Below are positions 26,820-41,768 of a DNA stretch of 64,000 nucleotides, one piece after another (positions within the stretch are counted from its first letter, which is position 1; each line of letters begins with the position of its first letter). A program made the translations under genes and the position numbers. Below the pieces are notes generated by a model. That model was given only the letters and a program-made list of their open reading frames with translations, was not told the origin of the DNA and ran no database searches. Origin of the DNA: Hymenoscyphus infarciens (lineage: Eukaryota; Ascomycota; Leotiomycetes; Helotiales; Helotiaceae); contig LLCB01000038.1 in the NCBI GenBank assembly GCA_001414345.1, positions 214,343 to 278,342 of the forward strand. Reading direction: 5' to 3'.

Positions 26820-27130
26820 TATAGTACTAATACCTATTTCTAAGTTATTACTACTACTCTTCCCTAGTTCTAAAAGATCTTTACTAACACTTAATTCTCT
26901 ACTCTCTCTAATACCTAGTTTTAAGAAAGCTCTACTAATACCTAATTCTAAGAGTTCCTTACCTTTAACACCTAGTTCTAAGAGTCCTCTACTAATACCT
27001 AATTCTAAGAATTCTCTACTCTCTTTAATACCTAGTTCTAATAGATTCTTAGCGCTTATACTAATATCTAATTCTATAGTACTCTCTCTCTTATTAACAC
27101 CTATTCTATTAGTTCTTATAGAATTACTAG
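26820..27130. repeat. Irregular tandem repeat, AATACCTAGTTCTAAGAG units
   Basis: About eight imperfect copies of an ATACCTA(A/G)TTCTAAGA word at 30-45 bp spacing, possibly a RIPped low-complexity coding repeat. Confidence 0.6.
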
Positions 27131-27229
27131 TAGTACTAGATTAATACTAAAAGTCTTCTAAGAGACTTAGTACTCTTAATATAGAGAGAGTAGATAAGTC
27201 TTCTTTTATATATAATTCTACTAGAAACT

Positions 27230-27470
27230 AATAACTAATTAATTCTTCTATTTTATAAGAGTTTACTAAAAACTAATAGCTAAATAATTCTTCTTTTTTA
27301 TAGGATTCTACTAGACTAAATAATTCTTCTTTATTATAAGAGTTTACTAAGCTAAATAATTCTTCTTTATTATAGAAGTCTACTAGGCTAAATAATTCTT
27401 CTTTATTATAGAAGTCTATTAGGCTAAATAATTCCTCTTTATTATAGAAGTCTACTAGGAGTTAGTAGTA
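27230..27470. repeat. Tandem repeat, 36-bp period
   Basis: GGCTAAATAATTCTTCTTTA recurs at 27386 and 27422 with further copies upstream. The 36-bp period equals 12 codons. Confidence 0.75.
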
Positions 27471-27844
27471 GGTAGATATTTCTTCTTTTTTAACTAAATA
27501 ACTTTTCCTTTATATCTAAATAAGATTTTATATATATAGCTTACTTATAAATTTTATTACTTATTAATATATTAGCTTACTTATAAATTTATTAGCTTAC
27601 TTAGCTATCTCTTTTTTAATAATCTTTAAAAGCTTTAAATTATTTAAGTCTTAAAATCTCTAAAAACTTAAAATCCTTAATCTAATTAATAATAACTAAT
27701 AAGAAAATAACTAAATAAGAGAATAAAATAAGTAAATAAAAGAAGTAAATAAGAAATATAAATATAAGAAGTAAATAAGTAAAAAGGTAATTAAGAAAAA
27801 GTAGAAAACTTTAAAATATTAAATAATATATATTATATTTAAGT

Positions 27845-28390
27845 AAGTATATTAGTAAAATCTAAGTAATCTAGTAGAATTTAATAAGTAAGCTAGTAAA
27901 TCTAAGTAAGCTAGTAGAATTTATTAAGTAAGCTAGTAAATCTAAGTAAGCTAGTAGAATTTATTAAGTAAGCTAGTAAAATCTACTAAGTAAGTAGTAA
28001 AATTTAATAAGTAAGCTAGTAAATCTAAGTAAGCTAGTAAAATTTACTAAGTAAGCTAGTAAATCTAAGTAAGCTAGTAGAATTTATTAAATAAGCTAGT
28101 AAAATCTACTAAGTAAGTAGTAAAATTTAATAAATAAGCTAGTAAATCTAAGTAAGCTAGTAAAATTTACTAAGTAAGCTAGTAAATCTAAGTAAGCTAG
28201 TAGAATTTATTAAGTAAACTAGTAAAATCTACTAAGTAAGTAATAAAATTTAACAAGTAAGCTAGTAAATCTAAATAAGCTAGTAAAATCTACTAAGTAA
28301 GTTATAAAATTTAATAAGTAAGCTAGTAAATCTAAGTAAGCTAGTAAAATTTACTAGGTAAGCTAGTAGAATTTATAATAATCTTAGAGA
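27845..28390 (+). repeat. Long AAGTAAGCTAGTA tandem array
   Basis: More than twenty copies of a TAAGTAAGCTAGTA(A/G)A core alternate in higher-order pairs (one followed by ATCTAAG, the other by ATTTATTAAG) over 0.55 kb. It is the largest of the AAGCTA-core clusters in the element. Confidence 0.8.
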
Positions 28391-30744
28391 AACTAGTAAA
28401 ATATACTATTATAAATAATAAGTAAGTTAATAATAATTTATTTATTTAAAGTTTTCTTAAAATAATAAGTTATAAAGAAAGCTAGACTCTAGTTAAGTAA
28501 TCTACTTATAAAATATAGTTATAAGTAAAGAATTTATATATTATAAATAAAAAAATTTATAAATAAAATAAAGCTAAGAAGCTAGTAAGAATTAATTAGT
28601 ACTAGAAAACTAAATACCTAGTAGGTTTATATAAAGCTTATTAAAAATCCTTTACTATATAGTTTCTAGTTTAAGATATATATTCTTTTCCTTATACTAC
28701 TATAGAATTAAGTTATCTATTATCCTCTTAATATTAGTATAGACTATAATACCTTTTAATACTATTATATTCTTTATTTCTTATACTAGAAGTAGTCTCT
28801 TTTTTACTCTTTTTAAGCCTATTACGATATTAAAACCTTCTAATAACTTTTAACAAATAATACTATATATCTTTTCTACTTATAATTTCTTTCTTTAACT
28901 ATAAAGGGTAGGACTAATTATTAAAGAATTTAGGTCTATTTGCTTATAAGGTAATAGCAATCTATCTCTCCCCTTCTATATATAAACTCCTTTATCTATA
29001 TCTACTAATAAGAGTCTTAACATAGCTTTATTAGCTTAGTTTAAAAAGGTAAAGTTTCCTAATTTAACAAATCCGTTAAAGAGAGTAATACTAAGTCTAA
29101 TATCTTTAAAAACCTAGTATATTCTTATCTCTCTTTTAATATATATAATAGTAGTATATATTCGAGTTCTAAGTATAGAGCGATTACTAAGGTAGCTTAT
29201 AATATTAATACTAATATAGTCGAGCTCTTTTATCTATACTAGTGTTAGCTAGCTATATATCCTCTTTTTTAGAATAACTTATAATCTATACGTAAGTATT
29301 TAGTAATAGCCTTCTTTTTTCTAGTCTTCTTCTTTTAATCTCTTAGTACTATGTCTTATAAAACTTAATATCTAGTTATTCTTTTAAAAGAAGTAGTAGT
29401 AGTTATATAAAAGCTTTAAAGAAGTATCTCTCTATATTAGTAGTAAGTTATAACTTTTCTTTATTAGATATTAAGTTATACTTTAATACTTAAAAAGTTA
29501 ATCCTTATCTATTAATAGGTTTTAAGCTATCTTACTTTTTCTATATTCTAGAGCTCTTTAAATAGAGAGGTATCTTATACTTCTTAATCTTTTAATAGTA
29601 TTACTATATACTTTAACGCTAGGGTAGCTTAATAGTAAAAGTAGAGACCTTAAGAGTATTATATATATATAGGAGAATATATTATATATTAATTATATTA
29701 TGTTCTATAAGGTTTTATAGTTACTAGTAAAAAGTATTTAATAATTTAATTATACGGTTTTTAGTTTCTAGTTATAACTCGTTTTCTTATAATTTATATA
29801 CCTTATTATTAATAAATAAAGAGGACTTTATACTTAAAGTATAAATATTATTAACATAAGGTAAAAACATAGCTAGCTTCTTACTTCTAGTATCTAATAT
29901 TAAGTTAGCTTATCTATACTGTTTTTTAGCTTATACTCTTCCTCTATCTTAGATAAGGTAATAATATAAATTTATACTTATAACTAATTAATATATAGAC
30001 TAGTTTACTCTAAGAGCTTAGTTAGATAATTCTTAACTAAAGAAATATTATAGTATTATTAGGTATATTAGTTTAATAGTATACTTATTATATAGTAGAT
30101 ACTATATCTCTAGAAAAGAAGTAAGCTAATAAAACTTATAAGCTAGCTCACTTTCTTACTATTACTAAGAGAGGATTAGTTTAAATAGTCTTAAGGAAGT
30201 AAAGATTGTTTCTCTTAAAATATAAGAGAATATAACTATTATAAGATATAATAAGATAAGGAAGGGAATAGTTTCTACTAGTTATTAAGTACCTATTTAC
30301 TAAGAAATAAGGAACTAATAAACATATATAGCTAACTTATTTACTAGCTTATTATGTTATATCTAAGTAAATTCTTTAAGAGAATTAAATATAGTATACT
30401 ATTCTTAGTCCTTACTTAATATAAATTTCCTTAGTTATATAAGCCTAGGCGTGTTAGTTATTAGTAGTTAATATAGTTAATATGTTAGAGTTAGTTATAG
30501 TACTTAAAATTAATAATAATATAGTAGTATTATTAAGTATCTAGTAAGGAAGATAGAAGAGACTTACCCTAAAAAGAATAATTAGAATTATAAATAAAAC
30601 TATATAGTTTAGTTAAAGAAAAGGAAAACTATGCTATTATATTCTTAAGATAATAAGTCTTACTAAAAGCACTTATATAATAAATAGACATACTATATAC
30701 CTCTAATATACTACTACTACTATAGAGAATTAATAAAGAAGGTA

Positions 30745-30925
30745 GTAGAATTAACAAGTAAGCTAGTAGAATTGACGAGTAAGCTAGTAGAATTGACGAG
30801 TAAGCTAGTAGAATTAACGAGTAAGCTAGTAGAAGTGATAAGTAAGCTAGTAGAATTGACGAGTAAGCTAGTAATAGAGAGTAAGCTAGTAATAAGGAGT
30901 AAGCTAGTTAGTAAGAGAGGAGAGA
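30745..30925 (+). repeat. Tandem repeat, 21-bp period, weakly RIPped
   Basis: Units of AGAATTGACGAGTAAGCTAGT repeat with a 21-bp period. The array keeps TG and CG dinucleotides that are rare elsewhere in the element, and has the same GTAAGCTAGT core as the 27.8-28.4 kb array. Confidence 0.8.
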
Positions 30926-33900
30926 GGTAATAAGCTAGTAAATTAATAAACTTTTCATATAAGTTATACTAGGCACTTATAGTATAGCTAGACCTCTTCT
31001 AGTTATAATTAGCATTTATTATACTTTAGACCTAGTAGTTATATTTAATAAAGATTCTACCTAATCTAGTATCTACTATATTATAAGTTACCTCTCTTAT
31101 TATTTAAACCGTGTTTTATTAATTTATCGTAAGTTAGCTATAAGCAGGTTATCTTATTCTTTTACCTTTTAGAGAGCCTTTTTCTAGTAGATATTTAGTT
31201 CTAAATATATAATTTTATAACGAAAACGCTAGCTTATATCCTTATATAATAAGAGCTAAGGGTATAGCCTCTTTAAGAAGCTATAAAGGTTCTAAGTTAT
31301 AGTATATATACTTCTAATATAGTTCTTTACTATTCTAAATAGAGGTAAGGGGCTAGTAGTAACTAGCTAAAGAGGATTGATTATTACTCGTTAGTAGCTT
31401 TAGTAAAAGCAGGGTTTATAACTATTTTATAGGTTAACTACTAGTAGGTGTAGGAAAGCTATGCTAGGTATTATAACTATATAGCTATAGAGTAGAGGTA
31501 AGCTATTAGTTATAAGTAAGCTATATCTAAGAGATAAGATAAAGAGTAAATAAATAAATAATTTAAAAGAGCTACTTTACCTAGCTTATTACTAGAAGAT
31601 TAATTACTTAAATAAAATAGATATCTATAAAGGATTAGCTTACTATAAACTAAAGAATTAGCTTATAATAAAACGTATTTTATATAAGAAAATAGACAGA
31701 TTTTTAATAATCTACTACTAAATATCTTAGCTTTATATAAATACTCTAAGCTATTAAAAGCATCTCTTAGGATTTATTTAATAAATATATACTATTAATA
31801 CTATAGTAATTAAAGATATAGACTTTAGAAACCCTACCTCTTAAAAGCCTTAATACTTAAATAGTAATATTTTAGAGAAGAGCTTAACCCCTTTACTTAT
31901 AGTTATAAACCTTAGTTATTATAAGTAATTATAGCTTTTAATAGATTACTTACTATCTTTAAGTCCCTTTACTATAATAACTTTATAGTTTAAGTAAATA
32001 TAGATTTCTACTTCTAATAAGTACTCTTTATTAGATTCTTATTATTCTTTTAAGTCTACTTTAAATCCTTAGTCTCTAATAGCTACCTTATAGTTATATT
32101 ATTATAAAGAAATATAGTATTCTACTAAGTACTTTTTATTAAATCCTTAATCTACTATAAGTACTTTATATTATTATAAGAAAACGTAGTATTCTACTAA
32201 GTACTTTCTATTAAATCCTTAATTTATTATAAGTACTTTATATTATTATAAGTAAACGTAGTATTCTTTAAATTAAAATAATATTAAGGAATTATAGCCT
32301 CTTATTATTTATATACTACTTTTAAGCCTCTATTTTAAATAGTTTATATATGATTTTAATAAATCTCTATTATTAAGTCCTCTCTCTACTCTTAAATCCT
32401 TATTATTAAAGTAAATAGATAATATTAATAGATTACTTCTTACTATTTATACTTTAACTTTAAATCTATATTTTAAGTAGCCTTTATAGTATCTTAATTA
32501 TTTAGGACCTCTTATAGAGTATTTAAACCTTTTAGATCTCTCTCTTATATAAATCTTTTTTAATAATACTAAGTTATCTTTAATAGAATCTTAATAAGTT
32601 TCTCTTATTATATCTTCTAAGACCTTATATAAGGCTTAGTCTTATATTATTAAAAAGAGGTTAGATATTATTAAAAGGAAGGCTTAAAACTTTAAAGATA
32701 GTAAGAAATTTTTTAATTATTACTTTATCTTTAACCTAATATTAATATAGGACTTTATTCTATATATATATTCTAATAGTCTTTATTTTAAGTAAATATA
32801 TTTATAATAAGTAAATTAAGTAATTCCTATAAATCTTACCTTTATAGAAGATAAGCTTAAAGACTACTATATTAATACTTAACAAATAGAAGGCTAGAGA
32901 GAGAACTGCCTATTTAATTCCTTAGTCTAAAATAGCTAGAAAAACCTTTTACTGTTCTTATATAATAAGCTAGAAGATAGTAATTAGATATAATAGCTAA
33001 ATAGAATTAAGTATATTTTTAAATCTTCTCCTCTTCCTAATACTACTATTTAGTTATATAAGAAAGCTTTAAAGGTCTTATATAAACTTATTAAGTATAG
33101 TTATCTTAGTATTTAGATAGCTTAAAATAAGATGTTTTATTATAACTAGACTCGACTTATACTTAGTAAGGACGATATTAAGCTTAAGCTTTATATTATA
33201 CTTAAACTAGATATAGGTATTAGTTTTTATTATTATATTTTTACTCTAGTAAAGTTAGTAGTTATTAATACTATACTTTAGAGGCCTTTTATTAACCTTA
33301 TTATAGAATTATTCTTTATATTTTATATTATTAAAGGTAAAGATAAATAGTTACTTATAGACGTAATTATATAAGTAAGACGTAACTGTTACTATATTAT
33401 AGAAGCTTTAGACTGTTTTTTCTATAGCTAATTTAACCCTCTAGATTAGTTTATAAATAGTAAGATTAATTAGGCTATCTAAATATATTCTATCTACTTT
33501 AATAAATCAACTACCTAAGTCTTTATCTACTTCTATATTACTAAGATATATAGAGAAAAGCTTATTTAGATATACTATATATATTCTATCGCTCTTTTTT
33601 ATATATTAGATATACGAGTATGTAAAAACTATATATATAAGGTCTATATTAATATTATAATATAGAGCCTAAAGATTTTCCTCTCTAGAGTTTATATATA
33701 GATTCTAAATATTATATAAATTAACCTAGCTTTTTAGAAAGCAGCTACTAAGTATTAAACTATAGATAAGAAAGAGAGATAGAATAGAACTATCTCTTAT
33801 AAGGAAGATGAAATAGTTGTTAATAAGTATTTTAAAACTACTATTAGAGATATAGATAAAATTATTATTAATAAGGTTTTAAATAAAGCTATAAATAAGA

Positions 33901-34729
33901 GTAAAACGAGAGTAAGAACGTATAAAATAGAAGCTAGTAGAGCTAATAAGAGATTAAACTACTTAGCTTATAAAGAGGAAAATCTATATTCTACTACTTC
34001 TAAGCCTTCTTATTCTATACCTTTTAAACTAAGGAAACACTAGGTAGATATAATTAATAGGACTCTACTAAAGAGATATAAAAAGGTATAAGATAATATA
34101 GTAGATCTAGGCACTTAAAAAGCTTATATTACTAGATAAAGTATAACGTAGTATATATAAGCTTTAGAAATTCTCCTTATTAAGAATTAGTACTAATATA
34201 GTAGTATGCTAAATATAGAGTCTTAAGTTTAAAAGTTAGTACTCTTTAGTTTTATAGTTTTATTTTTATTTTACCTTATTTATAAATAATAAGTATATTT
34301 TATAATTTATAATAATAATAAAATAATACTAGATATATATTATCTTTTACTATTCTATATCTAACTTTTATTATTCTATATCTATCCTCTCTAGTAAAGT
34401 GTTATAGCTAAACCTACCTATTTATACTAAAAAGATAGTAAACGTTAACCTCGTCGTCGCTTAACCTTGTTATTATTTAACTTTATTATTAATACTAAAA
34501 GTTATAAAATTAAAACTATTTATAAATATTAAATTCTTAAATTATTAAAACCTTTTACTATTTAATATCTAGTTTTTAATATACTATACCTAATCTATAA
34601 AGAAGTATTATAAAATATATAGTAAGTATATACTAAAAGTGTAAAAATATAATATATATAACACTTCTTAAAGCTATAAAAAGTATTTTCCTAGAATATT
34701 ATAAAACTAATCTTAATTAAATATTAAGC

Positions 34730-34930
34730 TAATCGTTAGTAGGTAATTAACTAGTAAGAAGATAAGCTTCTTTTTATAGATTAGCTAGGAGATAAGTAAC
34801 TTATTAGTAGGTAATAAGCTTCTAAATAGTAGATAAGCTACTTATTAATAGATAAGCTAGCTAGCTAGAAACTAGTTTATTATTACTTATATTATTTATA
34901 GCTTACTTATAAATTAGTATTAAATTAATA
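34730..34930 (+). repeat. Cluster of GATAAGCTA / AAGCTT words
   Basis: Six to eight copies of GATAAGCTAGC, GATAAGCTACT or AATAAGCTTCT words in forward orientation, another member of the AAGCTA-core clusters. Confidence 0.6.
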
Positions 34931-37540
34931 ATTACCTACTAATAAAATATTATAGTATTAAATAAGTAATTATTTAAGAAAAAGAACTTTTATATTTTTA
35001 GACTTATTTATTATTTATTCATCTATTTATCTATCTATATATTAATACTATTATATCTATTCATCTATCTAGGCTTCTATATATAGTTTTATCAATTATC
35101 TACTATAAAAAAAGGTAAAAATAGAGAGAATATTAAGAGGTAGGACATAGGACTATATAGTTAAGTATATAGAGACTAGCTTAAAATTCTAGAATATAAG
35201 TCTATAATTATAAGGTAAAGGAATAAATTAAAGCCTTATAAGTAAATTAGTAACTAATAACTATTAAATCCTAGTAACTCTAGTTATATGTTTCTAAATC
35301 CTTCTACTATATAATTATAATATTAATATTAGTTATATTTTAGTTAAAGTAGATTTAAAACTAGAAAGGTAGTAGTAAATACTTAGAGGCAGTACCTAGG
35401 TATTATAAAGAGGATCTAGATTCTAAATAAGGTAAGCTAAGACTTATAGGATTAATAAAAGAGGTATATAAATTAAGCTATTTATATATATAGTTACTAA
35501 TAATACCTAATTATAATAAAGTACTAGAGTAGTATTAAAAGAGGGTTTTAGAAGTAAGAGAGTCTCTATTAGTATCTAAGATACTTATAGCTATAGTATA
35601 CTTCTTATTAGCTACCTTTAATAGTATAGTTAAAGTCTATAAGAGTAATAGTTATTAGCCTTATTTCCTTTTAAAAGAAAATAAAAATATAAAGAAAATT
35701 ACTTATAATAAATCTTTTAAGAGTTCTAATATCTAGATTAATAAATAAAAGAGGAAAAACGTTATATCTTATTAGTAGATTAGATAATAGTAAAGTATAA
35801 GTTAAAAATAGTAGAAGTTCTTTAGATTACTAAGGAGTTAGATTTTAGTAACTTAATAAGTAACTTATCCTTAATAAGGAGCTTATTCTTAATAAGTAGC
35901 TAAGCCTCTTATACGTCTTATATTATTCTAAGTAGTAATATTAACTACTACTATTAACCTATTATCTCTTACCTTTCCTTAAAATATCTTAGGACTTATA
36001 TAAGTACTTTTAAGCTAACTCTATAATATATGCCTATTTACTTATTATAGCTTTTTATAGATATAAAGCCTAATTACTCTTATTAAGACATTACCTTTTT
36101 TAAGCTAGTAAATCCCTATCTCCTAGAACGAATTATATTACTTAAATATTTAATAAATCTAAGTAAGTATAAAATTAGAAGATATAATAAGAATAGGTAG
36201 TTAGCTATTAGATAATCTACTATATAAAGCTTTCTATTAGACTAGAGCTTTATATTCTATTAATAGTACTATATATTCGTATAGTATAAAGGAAAAGTAG
36301 CTTTAGATTAAAGGACTTCTATTATAGTAGATATTCTTTTTATAGAAAGTAAAACATTTATAGGTAGTAAAGTACTAAGAGTAGATATAGAGAATAGTAT
36401 AAGGAGAGAAAGAGTATATAATAGAATTAAAATAGAAATACTTATCTAGTAATAATAGCTTATTATAATAATATATAAAAGTTAGCTTAACCTTATTTAT
36501 CTCGATTATCTAATATTAATAGTTACTATTTATAGCTCTTATCTTTAGCTATCTAACTATAACTTATACCTAAAACAATACTTCTTATAAAGTGTCATTT
36601 GCTTTTAAACTTTAAAAGCTCTTAAAACCTCTCTAACAAAGACTCTACACGCTTTTCCCTATTTAAGTTTTTCTTATACTACTCTATAAATTTAAATACT
36701 AAACATTATTATAAACATAGTTCTTAAATCTATAATTATAAAAGATATTAAGATATATAGAATAGAGCTTAAAAAGTAGTATATATAAGATTCTATAAAT
36801 TAGATAGATATAATTTAAAACTATAAGAGAAAAACTCTTAAAGTTAATAAGTTCAACTAGGCCGAAATTAGCCAAATAAGCTAGTACCGTATTCTAGTAG
36901 ATAGTTTATAAGTAACTCTCCCCCTCTTTATATTATTTTAAAAGTAATATTACTAATTCTAGGAATATCTATAGTTATTACTTTAGTATATAATCCTATA
37001 ATATATATATAGTAAGAATATTATATATACGCTTAATTTAAATAAGATAATAGTACTCTATAAAATACTATAAGTTAGCTTAACTATTCCTACTTAGCTT
37101 AATCTGGTTTTTATTCATCTTTATTAGAATAAAATTAATAATTTTATTTATATAAAAGGCCGATTTTTAAGAATAAAGAGACTTATAGAGATTAGAGAGA
37201 GAAATGTAATTAAATAGGAAGTATTAATAAGTAAGTAGTTAGACTCTAATTAGTATAGAAACTTAGAGATATATCTAAAATAATATAATTAAAATATTAC
37301 TAATTAGTATAAGAACTTAAGAGTTTAAAGAGTTAAAGAGATATATTAAGATATTTAATAACTTCTTAAAAACTAGTAAAGAGTCTTAGTAGACTACTTA
37401 GTATCTAAGATATTACTCTTTAAGTCTTTAGAAGAAGTCGATCCCTCTCTAACTAGCTTACTTTTTAAGAGGTTCTTAAAAGATCTAGTTAATCTTTTAG
37501 CTTTTAAGAGTTCTCTCTCTAAGTTATCTTTAAATTCTCT

Positions 37541-37680
37541 AACATACTTAACCTTAGATATCTCACCTTATAAGTTCTTAAATATCTCTATAACTTACTT
37601 AACCTTAGATATCTTACTTTATAAGTTCTTAAATATCTCTATAACTTACTTAACCTTAGATATTTTACTATCTAGATCAT
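37541..37680. repeat. Tandem repeat, 51-bp period
   Basis: The CTTAACCTTAGATAT word recurs at about 37549, 37600 and 37651. The period of 51 is a multiple of three. Confidence 0.75.
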
Positions 37681-38219
37681 TCTCTTCTTTTTTTAATTTA
37701 TCTTTAAAAGATATTATTAATCTAGCTTATACTATATTAACTTATACCTATTACTACTTAGTAGAAGCTAATGCTTTATTAGGTATATACTTTAATATAA
37801 ATTAGAGCTTAAACAACTTAGGCTTTAAGATTTAGCCTCTAGCTGATTTTAATTTATTTTTAAAAGATTAAGTTAATCCTTCTTCTTTAAAGTACTAAAA
37901 CTTACTAGGATTTAATCCTATATTATAGAATATATACTTTAACCTAAGTTATTAATAAAGCGTCTCTAGTAACCTAGTAGAAGTAGAATATATATAATAA
38001 AGCTATTATTTTTCTTTAGTTCTTTTTTAGTTTAGATATAATATATAATATCTTAGTAAGAAGGTCTAATAAGTTTTAATTAATAATTATATTAGTTTAT
38101 AAAGATTATAAAATTTATAATTTCTCTTAAAAAAGACATAAAATCATAATATACTACTAAATTATAAGTAACCAACTTTCTATTATTACTTCTAAGTAAT
38201 AGTAGCTTCTATTACTACT

Positions 38220-38345
38220 AATAAGAGACTAATTATAACTTACGTCTATTTAAGCTTATCTACTAATATAAGCTTACCTACTAATACGAGCTTACTTACT
38301 AATATAAGCTTACCTACTAATAAGAGCTTACTTACTAAGATTTAA
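38220..38345 (-). repeat. Cluster of AGCTTACCTACTAATA words
   Basis: Five copies of an AGCTTACYTACTAATA unit (about 20-bp period), the AAGCTA core in reverse orientation. Confidence 0.7.
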
Positions 38346-38919
38346 GAACAACTATAACTACTTACTACTACTATATTATATAATTACTACATAAGTTAGG
38401 AATTCCTCTTATATTATCTAAGCTTTATTAAGTAGAGAGATACTTTCTAGTAATCCTATAGTTAGTATTTATTATACTTAACTCTTAACTCTTACTTATT
38501 AAGAGGTAGTCTTATAAGTCTATTACTTCCTAGTCTACTACTTAATTAAAGATGTCTTTATACTAGATAAGAAATTAACCTATACTAGTATTTAATAGTA
38601 CTCTTATAATTAATATATCTAACCCTTCTTATACTATCTTAAAACCTAACTTAGTCTATGATATTAAGATTATAAATATCTTTAATAGTATAACTCCTAA
38701 TACTAATTTTATAGTATACCTAGAACGTCTTAATCTTCTAACGCTTATACTTTTTAATAATAATTATTAAATTTTTATTATCTATCTAGTAATCTTAAAT
38801 TCATAATAGACTAGTATATTAGTAAGATATTAGATTTAAGAGAGCTTAGAATAGAAGAGATAAACTAATATTCTTTTCTTTAGTATTTAGAGTAAAAGCA
38901 GTCTAGAATAAGAGAGGTC

Positions 38920-39032
38920 TATAATAGTAATAGGGGTTTATAATAGTAATAGGGGTTTATAATAGTAATAGGGGTTTATAATAGTAATAGGGGTTTCATA
39001 ATAGTAATAAGGGTTTTATAATTATAATAGGG
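38920..39032. repeat. Tandem repeat, 19-bp period
   Basis: Units of ATAATAGTAATAGGGGTTT repeat about five times with a strict 19-bp period, then decay. GGGG runs give the array some G-quadruplex potential. Confidence 0.85.
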
Positions 39033-41768
39033 TTTTTTAAATTTAGTTTATTTATATAAATATATTTAGGTTTTCCTTCTCCTTTATAAGTATAATTATA
39101 ATTCAAATAAGTATAATTATCTAGTAAGCTCTTATTTCTAATAAATAAGCTAGCTAGAGAGTAAGCTAGGAAGTAAGCTATAACTAATAGATAAGCTAGC
39201 TAGGAGGTAAGCTATAATTAACTAGTAATTAATATTTAGAGTAAATATAAGGAATATTAAGTAAGTTCTTCTACTAGCCTATATACTACTTAATAAAGAG
39301 TACCTATAATAAACTAAACTTATTATAGTTATTAGGTAGTAGTAAAATCCTAACCTAGCTACTTAAAACATCGGCTTCTTATGATTCTATAATATAGTTA
39401 TTAAGTCTATTATATAGTATTAGAATATAGTTAAATATATATATTATATAAAGCTAAAACAGCTTATTCTAATAAGTATATAGATTTTTATTTATCTAAG
39501 CTAATAATATTCTTACTTAAATATCTTTACTATAAGATACTAAAAGACGCTATTTTAATATAATAATAGTTTTATAAGATACTTTAAAGGAAATTAATAA
39601 TATAGTAAAATAAAAACTCTAAGTACTATATAGGTAATTAGATTTAGTTAAGGTAAGTTTCTATTTAATATACGTTCTTTATAATTTTAAAGCTTATAGT
39701 TAAGTAGATAGCTACTTATAGTTACTTAAAGAAGAATTATAGTTACTTAAAAAAGAATAGGCTTTTATATCTTTTATTTAAAAGACTATATTATTAAGTA
39801 ACCTTATCTTCTTATAACTATACTTTAATTTTATCTTTCTATATCCTTATTATTACTCTACTAACTTATAAAGACTCTTTATCTTTATAAAGCTTTAAGT
39901 TAAACTATTTCCTACATTCTTATACTTATACTTATACTTATATACTAAAAGATCTATAGTCTACTAGCTTTTAGTTAATAACAGAGTATATACGAGTATT
40001 AAAATAGTAAGATAATAAGTAAGTCTTTATAAGTCTCTTAAGTATATATCTTAATTTTTCTCCTAGCTTTTTATACTTATATAATTAATTAGTATATCCT
40101 TCTAAGTCTATACTCGCTTTTAAAAACTCTTTATACTCGCTTAATTAATTAGTATATCTCCTTAAGTCTATACCTACTCTTAAAGACTCTTTATACTCGC
40201 TTAATTAATCGGTATATCTCTTAAAATATATACTAGCTCTTATAAGTCCTTTAAGTATATAGTCTAATTCTCCTTCTAGTTCTCTATACTCGCTTATATA
40301 CACTATTAAAGATCCTAACTCTTTATACTCTTTTAATCTATTACTATATCTCTTAAAGTATATACTAGTATTAAAAGACCTTAAGTTATATTATTAGTTA
40401 TATCTTAGGTTATAGTATTTAGAAACCTAGATTAACTTAACAATTACTTTAGCTAGTATTAAAATTCTTATATCTTATCTATATCTTCTATTCTCTCTTT
40501 TAAATTTTTAATAACTACTTAATAATACGTTATCTAGCTAATCTAGTAATATAGTACTACCTAGTAATATAGATAGTATTAGAAATGTTCTACTATTAAT
40601 ACTACTAACTATAAAATTATAAAAATTAAAATAAGCTATAGTAGAAATTATTAAATATATAGAATATTATAAGATATATCTTATATAATAAGGATTTAAT
40701 ATACTTAAAGTAGTTAATACTATACTATTTAATAAGTTTAAGAAATAGATTAAAGGTTTTTTATATTTAAATAATTAAAAAATAAAAACATAGCTTACTA
40801 ACTTAATATAAAACATTAATACTCTTAATACTAAAGAGAATAAGAATACTATTCTAGAAAAGATGTTTAAAAAAGTCTAAATAGAGAAAGTAATACTCTT
40901 AAAGAAATACTTAACTCTAGCTTCTTAAAAATAATAAAAGAAGAGTATTAAGTATATTCTTTTAAGTCTAGAGAACGGTAGTCTAAAGGTTACTAAGTTT
41001 AAGATAGCTCTATTAGGTGTATTTTTAATAGATAACTTATTTAATAAAGAATATAAACAAGTTAATATTAGAGATATTAATATATAAAAGAAGACTAATA
41101 CTACCTTTAAAAGTATATTAGTTTCTTTTTAACACCTTACTATTCTAGATAATCCTAATAATTACTATATCCCTAATATAGTACTAGATTAAGTATATAG
41201 TTATAAACTTAAAGTATTTAATTACTAAGTATAGGAATTACTATTAAAGGAGAAGATAAAACTAGTTATTAAAATTACTACTCTTCTATACTTTATCTTT
41301 CTTATTATAGAAAGAAAGAGTAATAGATCTCTTAAAGAGGCTAAATATTAAGCTTACTATAGTATAATTATTATTATATAAGCTTTAAAGTGGTTTTACT
41401 ATAAGTCTTTTAAGCCTCTAAACGACTTTTAAGAGAGTTAAATTAACTAGAAGACAACTATCTAGTTAATTTATTTTTATAAAAACATTATAAGTATAAA
41501 TATCTATTTCTATACTAAGCTCTAAGACGACGAATTAGAGTATTATATTTAAGATTATAATATATATTAGTTCTCTATCTTTAGTAGTATAAGTCTAGTA
41601 ATATATAAGAACTTTATATACTATTATTAGGTTAAGATCTAGTAGTAGGCTTAAGATATATAACTACTAGAGATTAATATATAATTAAGTAAATATTATA
41701 ATTATAGCTTTCTAATAAAGGACTTTATAACTATATAATAGTTAAAATTAATATAACTTTACTAAAAG

